This document shows positions 15,826-22,157 of a DNA stretch of 44,508 nucleotides, one piece after another. The notes under the pieces are model-generated. The model saw nothing but the letters and a program-made list of their open reading frames with translations. It had not been told where the DNA came from and made no database searches. The stretch is taken from positions 194,512-239,019 of the forward strand of contig NEWQ02000009.1 of the NCBI GenBank assembly GCA_002869855.2, given 5' to 3'. A program made the translations under genes and the position numbers. How positions within the stretch are numbered: position 1 is the stretch's first letter; each line of letters opens with the position of its first letter. This DNA is from Nitrospira sp. CG24D (GTDB lineage: Bacteria > Nitrospirota > Nitrospiria > Nitrospirales > Nitrospiraceae).

Positions 15826-16203
15826 CTATTTCTGACGCATTTCAAACTGCAAGACCGCCAGATCATAGTGGCACCGGCAGTCGGCGCAACGGATCAGCAC
15901 CCGGTCTTCAAACACATCCATCTCGCGCAATGACAGCGATGGCCGATGGGCAGTGATACAGTTGGCGAGTTGCGTCAGCCCCTCGGCCTTTTCGACCACA
16001 GCGGGGGCCTGATTTTCAGCTTCACTCTGCGCGGCCGACGGCTGAGCCACCACAGAGGCACATTGCAAATGATGCGCGGACCGGCAGGAGCTGCACAACA
16101 GCACGACCGTGCGATCGTCGGCGATCCGTTTCACCGTGACACAGAGCGGATGGACCGACCAGCATTGCTGCAGAAAGGCGCCGCTTCGAATGACCTGGGC
16201 CAT
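15826..16203 (-). CDS. Internally duplicated Cys/His protein, 125 aa
   Basis: The protein falls into two similar halves. The first has Cys14, His18, then C37-S-S-C40 and His44. The second has Cys82, His86, then C106-A-D-C109 and His112. Each half runs C-x3-H, a strand-rich stretch ending in a V-V-L-L or V-L-I-R strand, then C-x-x-C-x2-3-H. This looks like a tandem duplication of a small metal-binding (zinc or Fe-S) unit, joined by an Ala/Glu-rich linker. The start is the ATG at 16203 with AAGGA 7 nt before it. It is the last of three small genes on this strand. Confidence 0.72.
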   Translation of the reverse strand: MAQVIRSGAFLQQCWSVHPLCVTVKRIADDRTVVLLCSSCRSAHHLQCASVVAQPSAAQSEAENQAPAVVEKAEGLTQLANCITAHRPSLSLREMDVFEDRVLIRCADCRCHYDLAVLQFEMRQK

Positions 16204-16229
16204 TGTCTATCCTTTGTCGGGCAGGCCCG

Positions 16230-16565
16230 CTAGAACTTCCACAAGATGAACATCACGAGCACGCCGACCAGATAGGGAATCACACAGGAATAGAGCAGGA
16301 CGGATTTCGCCCGCTCCGGTGACGCCTGGCGCGCGAGCTGTTCTTTGTAGACAAACTCGTAGGAGAGGATCAGCACGGTCAATGTCAGCGCCAGCGTGCG
16401 GCTCGTCCGCGGCCAGGTGTACTGACCGCTGATGATGAAATTAGAGGTAAAGAACCCCGCGAAGAGCAGGACCAGCGGGGCCAGCGCCAGCCGGATCGCT
16501 TCAGAAAAATAGGCATGCCAATCGGTTCTGGAAGGAACTTGATTCGACGGGGAATTGGAGGTCAC
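16230..16565 (-). CDS. Small membrane protein, three predicted helices
   Basis: The 111-residue protein has hydrophobic segments at about residues 26-46, 58-74 and 88-108 and a short basic loop between the second and third. The start is GTG at 16565, overlapping the stop codon of the zinc-finger gene (GTGA). The family is not recognised. Coupling to the zinc-finger and Cys/His genes suggests the three products act together. Confidence 0.68.
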   Translation of the reverse strand: MTSNSPSNQVPSRTDWHAYFSEAIRLALAPLVLLFAGFFTSNFIISGQYTWPRTSRTLALTLTVLILSYEFVYKEQLARQASPERAKSVLLYSCVIPYLVGVLVMFILWKF

Positions 16566-16852
16566 GACCCGACGGCAGCCGGGGTCTCATCCTTCGTAGG
16601 CGAAGGAGAGGGGGTGCCCTCTTGAGCCGCGCGGCATGTTTTACACACGCGCGGACGGGCTTTTAGAAACGATACTTTGCCGCTGGCGAGACAGCTGTAA
16701 TGGACAAATTCATCGCAGAGGGCGCAACGGGACCAGCCGCCGGTGAAGAAGGTCTTGTTCCGATAGAGACCTTCATTGCACACCTTGCAGTTCCGGGGTT
16801 CGATCCCCAGCAACATGGGCTCCCAATCTCCACCACCCTTTCGAATGCTCAT
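16562..16852 (-). CDS. Small zinc-finger protein (cross-brace type)
   Basis: The 96-residue protein has four metal-binding pairs: C22-K-V-C25, C43-A-L-C46, H51-Y-S-C54 and C70-K-T-C73. The spacing (17, 4 and 15 residues) resembles PHD/FYVE-like treble-clef folds with two zinc ions. A Ser/Thr/Pro tail follows. The ATG at 16852 has no ribosome binding site, but a TATACT box ends 9 nt before it, so the mRNA may be nearly leaderless. It heads a three-gene unit with the membrane protein (4-nt overlap) and the duplicated Cys/His protein. Confidence 0.7.
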   Translation of the reverse strand: MSIRKGGGDWEPMLLGIEPRNCKVCNEGLYRNKTFFTGGWSRCALCDEFVHYSCLASGKVSFLKARPRVCKTCRAAQEGTPSPSPTKDETPAAVGS

Positions 16853-16861
16853 AGTGGAGGA

Positions 16862-16891
16862 AGTATAGCGAAGCGCTCAGAGGAAAAACAA
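16862..16891 (-). promoter_or_regulatory. Predicted promoter of the zinc-finger unit
   Basis: On the minus strand a TTGTTT box (16886-16891) is 18 nt from TATACT (16862-16867). Start of transcription would fall at about 16855-16852, on or next to the ATG at 16852. Confidence 0.5.
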
Positions 16892-16903
16892 GCGAGGACT
16901 AGC

Positions 16904-17203
16904 TTACCGACTCGTGACTCGTGAAACCCAATACCCAGGCTTGCGCTTCAAATGCATCACCGCCGCCACAAAGATAGTCTCGCCTTCAATGGTATAGATC
17001 ACACCATAGGGATACCGTTGGAGAAGATACCGTCGGAAGCGCCCCTTCAGACCACGCCAGACGGTAGGATGTTGCTGAATCTGGTCGAAGGCCGATTCAA
17101 TCGCATGCAGGAATTCTTGCCCCAGTCCCTCACGACACTCTTCATAGAACGCTGCGGCCTGACTGATTTCCTGTTTGGCCGCAAGATCGAGGCGAATTCT
17201 CAA
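16904..17203 (-). CDS. ParE/RelE-superfamily toxin
   Basis: The 99-residue protein has the ParE/RelE shape: an N-terminal strand (I-R-L-D-L-A-A), two helices with A-x-x-F-Y-E-E and F-L-x-A-I-E-S-A-F-D-Q-I-Q-Q-H-P, then strands with R-R-Y-L-L-Q-R-Y-P-Y-G-V-I-Y and the final V-A-A-V-M-H-L-K-R-K-P-G-Y-W. Such toxins cut mRNA on the ribosome or poison gyrase. The start is a TTG at 17203, overlapping the antitoxin's stop by 4 nt (TTGA), which implies strict coupling. Confidence 0.85.
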   Translation of the reverse strand: MRIRLDLAAKQEISQAAAFYEECREGLGQEFLHAIESAFDQIQQHPTVWRGLKGRFRRYLLQRYPYGVIYTIEGETIFVAAVMHLKRKPGYWVSRVTSR

Positions 17204-17433
17204 CGAAGCAGTTCCTTACGGATATCCCGCAACGCCTTTGTTGCGGACACGGTCTTCGTTCCTTTCCGTTTCCATACCGAGAAACGTTTCTCGGCCTCTG
17301 TCACCCATGCTTCGTCTACTGCCGTAAGGGGCTCACCTGTCATCTCGACGAGCAAACGCTCAGCCAACCGCTCACGTTCCGTCGCAGGAAGGGTACGCGC
17401 TTGTTTTTCCAAAGCTAAAGCACGTGCGGTCAT
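17200..17433 (-). CDS. Addiction-module antitoxin
   Basis: The 77-residue protein starts at the ATG at 17433, which has a very strong AAGGAGG 7 nt upstream. It matches the short 'putative addiction module component' family: a helix with A-L-x-L-P-x-x-E-R-x-x-L-A-E-x-L-like spacing (here L-P-A-T-E-R-E-R-L-A-E-R-L-L), the segment V-D-E-A-W-V-T-E-A-E-K-R, and a basic tail. It should bind and neutralise the ParE/RelE-like toxin encoded just downstream. Confidence 0.83.
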   Translation of the reverse strand: MTARALALEKQARTLPATERERLAERLLVEMTGEPLTAVDEAWVTEAEKRFSVWKRKGTKTVSATKALRDIRKELLR

Positions 17434-17484
17434 CGGCAGCCTCCTTATCTCATGCATTCATATGCTGCAGAAACTCTACAAGGT

Positions 17485-18033
17485 TCAGTTTGATCCATGC
17501 AACTTCGAAAGCACAGGTGTAACCTGTTCTATTGCCCCCCAGCTCATTCCAACCCAAGCTTCTGGTAGTTTTTTCAGCGCACCAGCCGCATATTCATCAC
17601 ACCACGATTCCTCCGTAGGACTTCCATGTCCTTTAAGCTTGCCTCCTTTAAATTGTTCGCAATAGACGGCATGAGCAATTTCATGAAACAAAAGATAGAA
17701 GACATAGCGCTTTGCGCTTTCTGGAGACCAGACTATGAGGCCGGTTTCTCGATCAATCTTTCCGCCAAAATAGTCTATCGTGCGTTGGTAGGTTTTCTTC
17801 GCGGAAAACAGCCGGGACCTATTATTCTTGAGGCAACAATTTATTCTAATTTCGTACCGCCCCCCTCGTTGAACGATACGACCTTCTTGTGTTGTCTTTG
17901 TGTTGCACCCGAAACGAATACCCATAATCACGGCTAGCGACGATGGAGAAACTATGCCGCTAAGTATAGCGAGATCAATCCTCGACAATGGGTAAACATA
18001 ATCTGGACTTATCTTATCGTGGGATACCTTCAT
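17485..18033 (-). CDS. Putative HEIAH zinc metallopeptidase-like protein
   Basis: The 182-residue protein carries H117-E-I-A-H121, the zincin zinc-binding and catalytic motif. Acidic residues follow at E141-E142 and in W-C-D-E-Y (144-148), which could give the third ligand. The N-terminal half has a basic R-G-G-R-Y-E-I-R-I strand. There is no signal peptide or lipobox. The gene is visibly richer in A/T than its neighbours and lies next to a toxin-antitoxin pair, so it may have been acquired. The exact family is not recognised. It might be a SprT- or ImmA-like minimal peptidase. Confidence 0.65.
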   Translation of the reverse strand: MKVSHDKISPDYVYPLSRIDLAILSGIVSPSSLAVIMGIRFGCNTKTTQEGRIVQRGGRYEIRINCCLKNNRSRLFSAKKTYQRTIDYFGGKIDRETGLIVWSPESAKRYVFYLLFHEIAHAVYCEQFKGGKLKGHGSPTEESWCDEYAAGALKKLPEAWVGMSWGAIEQVTPVLSKLHGSN

Positions 18034-18370
18034 TCCGTGTGTCAGCTTCAGAGAAAGAAGTTACGCCTTGCCATCATGCATAGCCCGCACCTTATTTGAG
18101 TGAGAGCTATGGGGACAGATTGTACCAAGGTTAACCGACATCTCCCCTTTTATCCCTCATTTTCTTCAGGAGCAGCCCCGTGATTGATTCCACCGCGCCC
18201 ATTGAGCGAGCACCGCCCTTGATTTCAGTATTCGATTATTCCTGGTGCGCGCTCAGGGAGCGAGGAAACAATCACGAGCGCCGCCCCTTCCCCCCGTTTG
18301 ACACCCCCCAGGCCATTTGTTACTCTCCGAAAAAGTCAGAGCCGATCGTGACCAACCTCTTTTTATCTCC
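18034..18370. other. Gene-poor divergent intergenic region
   Basis: This 337-bp gap separates the metallopeptidase-like gene from the farnesyl-diphosphate synthase gene. The left part is unremarkable and somewhat A/T-rich. At 18111-18128 there is a TGGGGACAGATTGTACC-like string of a kind often seen near repeat-associated transposase remnants. The right part holds a 98-bp imperfect palindrome (listed separately). A 64-codon frame at 18180-18374 crosses the palindrome and does not look coding. Confidence 0.6.
18179..18276. repeat. 98-bp imperfect palindrome upstream of ispA
   Basis: Outer arms CGTGATTG (18179-18186) and CAATCACG (18269-18276) pair perfectly. Inner arms GAGCGAGCACC (18204-18214) and GGTGCGCGCTC (18244-18254) match at 10 of 11 positions, around a 29-nt A/T-rich loop. 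It could be a MITE-like element, an RNA hairpin or a protein-binding site. It is unrelated in sequence to the A-D repeats. Confidence 0.6.
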
Positions 18371-19180
18371 ATGAACATTAAGGACTATCTCGAACAAAAG
18401 CGGATCGCAGTGGATCGCTTCCTGGATGACGTGAGCCCCCCGGCCACGACGCCGCCGACGACATTGCATGAGAGCATGCGCTATAGCCTCATGGCGGGCG
18501 GCAAACGGGTGCGGCCGATTCTGACGATTGCCGCGGCAGAAGCCTTGGGAACAACACCACCCGGATTGATGGCCGTCGCCTGCTCGCTGGAGTTCATCCA
18601 TACCTATTCGCTGATCCACGACGATCTGCCCTCGATGGACAACGACGACTTCCGCCGCGGGAATCCGACGAACCACAAGGTCTACGGTGAAGCCATGGCG
18701 ATTCTCGCAGGCGATGCGTTACTCACCATGGCCTTCGATCTCTGCAGCCGCCCAGATCTGATGAAGGGCTGCGATCCCGTGCGGCAGGTTCGCTTGATTC
18801 AAGAACTGGCCTACGGCTCCGGCAACGTGGGCATGGTCGGCGGCCAGGTCTTCGATATTCAGGCCGAGAACAAGGATATCGATCTGCCGACGCTGCAAAA
18901 CATTCACAAGCACAAGACCGGCATGTTAATGCGCGCGGCCGTGCGGATGGGCGCGATCGCCGCCGGAGCAACCGACCGGCAGCTTGATGACATGACGGGC
19001 TACGCCGAGGATATCGGCCTGGCCTTCCAGATCGCCGACGATGTCTTGAACGTGACCGGCACCCGCGAAGAGCTCGGCAAGAATCCCAACACGGATGCCG
19101 AGCGCGGCAAGAAGACCTATCCGACTTTTTATGGCGTGGATGGGGCCAAGAAGCTGGCCGACGACTGCGTCACGCGGATC
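18371..19180 (+). pseudogene. ispA: Farnesyl-diphosphate synthase, 3' end missing
   Basis: About 270 codons of a normal ~297-codon short-chain prenyl synthase are present, starting M-N-I-K-D-Y-L. Visible are G-G-K-R-V-R-P (substrate binding), the first Asp-rich motif H-D-D-L-P-S-M-D-N-D-D with R-R-G, and the second motif F-Q-I-A-D-D-V-L-N-V-T-G followed by G-K-K-T-Y-P. In an intact protein the last ~30 residues form the closing helices. Here they are replaced: after K-L-A-D-D-C-V-T-R the frame runs on as the antisense of the TIM-barrel gene, remaining open to 19855. It would make the C15/C20 isoprenoid precursor. Whether this copy is functional is doubtful. No strong ribosome binding site is seen. 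Confidence 0.8.
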
Positions 19181-19185
19181 GGGGA
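19177..19185 (+). other. Junction 1: GATCGGGGA between truncated ispA and TIM-barrel gene
   Basis: Sequence to the left is farnesyl-diphosphate synthase sense strand. Sequence to the right is the antisense of a TIM-barrel gene. The same 9-mer occurs inverted at junction 2 (20076-20084). The wider string GGATC-GGG-GATCC at 19176-19188 is itself a small inverted repeat. Confidence 0.7.
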
Positions 19186-19711
19186 TCCAGCCCAAATAGG
19201 GCGTATCAAGCTTGTCATACATTTCGCCATAGGCCTGCACCGCTGGATGTCCGGCCCACATCGGCGCGTGAACTTCTACTCCCATCCGGATATCCAGCTC
19301 CTCGGCGTAGGGCGCAATTTGCGGCAACAGTTCGACCGGCAGGGCGAATTGATAACGGACCAGCGAGAAACCCATTTTTTTGGCGCTGCGGAGCTGACGC
19401 TTGTGATATTCGATCAGCGAAGCATCGTCTATCGGCTGCTGACCGGGCTTGAGAAACCGGTCGGAATTGATCGCACAGGACACCGGGTTAAGGCCGATCT
19501 CCGTCATCAGTTCCTTGAACTTTTCCGCGAATGCATCCGAAATGTCGGGGAATTCCTTGAAGCTCTGAAACCCGATGATCTCGATATTCGGCCCCATCCC
19601 GCGGCGGGAAACTTCGCGCAACAAGCCTTCAAGGTCAAACTGACGGGTCAGCCATGGGTTGGTGAAGGAATAGAGTGTGACGCCAACTTGCGCGCCTGCG
19701 GTGGAGGTCAT
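19181..19711 (-). pseudogene. Sugar-phosphate isomerase/epimerase-type TIM barrel, 3' end missing
   Basis: About 177 residues remain of a family usually ~280-330 long. The start is the ATG at 19711 with AAGGA 9 nt upstream. Visible TIM-barrel marks are G-V-T-L-Y-S-F at strand 1, I-E-I-I-G-F at strand 2, the pair S-L-V-R-Y-Q-F at strand 4, and M-G-V-E-V-H-A-P at strand 5 with its likely metal-ligand Glu and His. The real sequence ends at L-G-W-I-P-D. What follows in frame is the antisense of ispA. The gene lies 12 nt after a DUF6379 segment. Such pairs are alpha and beta subunits of C-glycoside deglycosidases, so that is the likely original role. Confidence 0.75.
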
Positions 19712-19723
19712 GGGTCTGGTCCT

Positions 19724-20734
19724 TCAGGCGGCGCGCAACAACTGCGTCTGCGGATTGGCGCGCTTCATGCCGGGAATATAGGGCGGATTGACATTGATCG
19801 TCAGCGCAACCGTATGCTCGCTGCCGGGCGTCAGAATGACTCCAGGCAAATATAGAAACGCTGAGTCACGGACGAACCAGAAGGCATTGGTCTGCTCGCC
19901 CATTGCGGCCAGCGGCCAAGACTGGCCATCATACTCGACCAGCGCCATACCAAGATCGACCGGAACGCCATCGATCGCCAGATCAGCAATCTCAACCGTT
20001 GAGAATGGCAGGGATCGATACCACGGCAACCGCATCGCGAGCCGCAGCCCATCCGCCGTCGCGCTCAGCCCCTCTTCCCCGATCACCCGCTCAACCGGCA
20101 ACCGCAGATTAGCCGTCGGCCAGCCCAACTCCTGCCCCCGCTGAGCACCCGGCATGACGACTCCACTCATCGCATACTGCCGTCCCAGCAACCGGGCCGC
20201 GAGATCGACCTGCCCCTCTTGCACCAATTTGCGCACACGCGTGGAGCTGACGATGCCGCCGTCGGCAATCACCGGCGAGACGGGATTCACGGTAAATCCG
20301 AATCGTTTCCCCATCACCGTCAACGAGGCGACATTGCCCGTACGCCCCTTGCCGAAGACAAAATGCTGCCCGACAAAGATCTGCCGCAAGTGCAATCCGC
20401 GATACAAGACCATTTCAGTAAATATTTCCGGCGAGAGACTCGCGAACGCCTGATCGAACTCAAGCACAACCACTTCATCGATCCCCGCCTCCTCGAAACG
20501 CTGTAATTTTTCTTCTGGGCTCGTGAGGAACTTCAAGTCGACATGGGGAGCAAGAATCTTGACCGGATGGGGATCGAACGTCAGTACAAGCGCCGTACCC
20601 TCCATCCGACGCGCAGTCTCCACCACCGTCCGCAGCAGCGAGCGATGGCCGAGATGGTGCCCGTCAAAATTGCCGACCGTGGCCACCGGGTAGGGCCGCT
20701 CTTCGCCGCCTGAGTATCCGCGCGTAACCTTCAT
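19724..20734 (-). pseudogene. ribF: RibF N-terminal half fused in frame to a DUF6379 protein
   Basis: The ATG at 20734 begins M-K-V-T-R-G-Y. Residues ~15-185 are the FAD synthetase domain of RibF: T-V-G-N-F-D-G-H-H-L-G-H with the nucleotidyltransferase motif, T-F-D-P-H-P, and S-S-T-R-V-R near residue 165. The flavokinase domain begins normally (G-W-P-T-A-N-L) and then stops at about residue 217. The remaining ~120 residues (I-G-E-E-G-L-S onward, with L-P-W-Y-R-S-L-P-F-S and E-H-T-V-A-L-T-I-N-V) look like DUF6379, the beta-subunit fold of C-glycoside deglycosidases. The frame is preserved across the joint, so a hybrid protein could be made but without riboflavin kinase. It follows hemB by 7 nt. 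Confidence 0.78.
20076..20084 (-). other. Junction 2: GATCGGGGA (minus strand) inside the ribF/DUF6379 fusion
   Basis: On the minus strand RibF sequence ends and DUF6379-like sequence begins around this 9-mer. It is the inverted copy of junction 1, so the foreign 908-bp segment (19177-20084) is framed by a 9-bp inverted repeat. Confidence 0.65.
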
Positions 20735-20741
20735 GCAGGTA

Positions 20742-21713
20742 TCAATGGAGCTGCCGGACGGCATCCTTCGCGAAGTAGGTCAAGATGAGATCGGCGCCGG
20801 CCCGCCTGATCGAGAGTAGCGATTCCATCATGGCGCGCGTTTCATCCAGCCAACCGGCGCGCCCTGCCGCCTTGATCATGCTGTACTCACCGCTGACTTG
20901 ATACGCCGCGATGGGAAGCAAGGTCCGCGCGCGCGCCTGGGCGATAATATCCAGATAGGGCATGGCCGGTTTGACCATCACGATATCGGCCCCTTCTTCC
21001 ACGTCCGAATCGATTTCGCGCAATGCTTCACGCCCGTTGGCCGGATCCATCTGATACGACTGGCGATCGCCGAACTGCGGACTCGAATACGCGGCATCCC
21101 GAAACGGAGCGTAGAAACAAGACGAGAACTTTGCGGCGTAGGCCATGATCGGCAATTCGGGAAAACCCGCCAGATCAAGTTCAGCGCGAATCGCAGCCAC
21201 CCGCCCATCCATCATATCGGAAGGGGCTACCATATCGGCGCCGGCTTCGGCATGCGAACGGGCCATGGTGCGCAGACACTCCAGCGTTTCATCATTGAGA
21301 ATCTTGCCGTCTTTCACAATGCCGCAATGGCCGTGATCCGTATACTCATCAATGCAGACATCCGTGATCACGGCCAGCCCCGGCACCTGATCCTTCACCG
21401 CCTTAATCGCCCGCTGGACAATCCCGTTCGGATCGTAGCCTGAACTGCCCCGGTCGTCCTTCTTCGCAGGAATACCGAACAGGATAATCGCGGGAATGCC
21501 AAGCGACTTGACCTCCGCCGCCTCCTTCACTAGCAGATCGACCGACAGGCGGAACTGGCCGGGCATGGACCCAATCTCCTCACGCCGGCCCTGCCCCTCG
21601 ACGACGAACAAGGGATAGATAAAATCCGCCGGAGACAGCACGGTTTCCCGCACCATCCGCCGAAAAGAATCCTGTTGCCGGAGCCGCCGAAGCCGCTGGA
21701 TCGGGAACGCCAT
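20742..21713 (-). CDS. hemB: Porphobilinogen synthase (delta-aminolevulinate dehydratase)
   Basis: The 323-residue protein condenses two 5-aminolevulinate molecules into porphobilinogen. Both Schiff-base lysines are visible: A-Y-A-A-K-F-S-S near residue 195 and [10 protein letters not shown] near 247. The metal segment is [14 protein letters not shown] near residue 120. It keeps two of the three zinc cysteines and has Asp for the middle one, so a zinc or magnesium enzyme cannot be told from sequence. It lies 6 nt after the CBS-domain gene in the tetrapyrrole operon and is followed by ribF. Confidence 0.97.
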   Translation of the reverse strand: MAFPIQRLRRLRQQDSFRRMVRETVLSPADFIYPLFVVEGQGRREEIGSMPGQFRLSVDLLVKEAAEVKSLGIPAIILFGIPAKKDDRGSSGYDPNGIVQRAIKAVKDQVPGLAVITDVCIDEYTDHGHCGIVKDGKILNDETLECLRTMARSHAEAGADMVAPSDMMDGRVAAIRAELDLAGFPELPIMAYAAKFSSCFYAPFRDAAYSSPQFGDRQSYQMDPANGREALREIDSDVEEGADIVMVKPAMPYLDIIAQARARTLLPIAAYQVSGEYSMIKAAGRAGWLDETRAMMESLLSIRRAGADLILTYFAKDAVRQLH

Positions 21714-21719
21714 GCAGTC

Positions 21720-22112
21720 CTACTTTCTTGGCAGATTGGTCAGGAAAACCACCAAATCACGAACGGAAATCACACCGACCAGTTTCCCCTCGCGTGTGAC
21801 ACCCAGGTGGCGCACATGGGCCTGAGCCATCAGATCGTTGGCATCCAGCAACGTCTTGCTTTCCTCGATCGTCATGATCGGAGCCGACATGATCTGCTCC
21901 ACCGTCGCCTTGGTCGCATCCGACCCCGACGCCACCACCCGGCGCATCATGTCTGTGTCGGTCACGATGCCGATAATTTCTTTGTCATTGGTAATGAACA
22001 AGCTGCCGATCCCGCGATCACGCATAATCCGCGCCGCCGTCTGGGCATCGGTATCACGGGCCACGGTGACAAACTTCTCTCGAGGAATCATGAACGATTT
22101 CACAGGAACCAT
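21720..22112 (-). CDS. CBS-domain pair protein
   Basis: The 130-residue protein consists of two CBS domains and little else. The first is around residues 8-62 (with G-I-G-S-L-F-I and I-I-G-I-V-T-D-T-D), the second around 72-126 (V-R-H-L-G-V and L-V-G-V-I-S-V-R-D-L). CBS pairs bind adenosine nucleotides and act as energy sensors. GGGAGG precedes the ATG. Its place between cobA/hemD and hemB, with short gaps, suggests it is co-expressed with tetrapyrrole synthesis and may sense nucleotide status there. That role is inference. Confidence 0.9.
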   Translation of the reverse strand: MVPVKSFMIPREKFVTVARDTDAQTAARIMRDRGIGSLFITNDKEIIGIVTDTDMMRRVVASGSDATKATVEQIMSAPIMTIEESKTLLDANDLMAQAHVRHLGVTREGKLVGVISVRDLVVFLTNLPRK

Positions 22113-22157
22113 TGGATACCCCTCCCTTTTACTGTGTATCTGCCCGCCATCACACCG

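Noticed and set aside
18180..18374. A 64-codon frame upstream of ispA
   Set aside because: It crosses the 98-bp palindrome and has no ribosome binding site or family features.
18371..19855. A ~500-codon open frame that would make ispA a long fusion protein
   Set aside because: Beyond about 19180 the frame is the antisense of the TIM-barrel and DUF6379 genes and shows no protein family features.
19177..20084. A simple inversion of the segment between the two GATCGGGGA copies
   Set aside because: Flipping the segment does not restore sensible C-termini for ispA or RibF, so inversion alone does not explain the locus.
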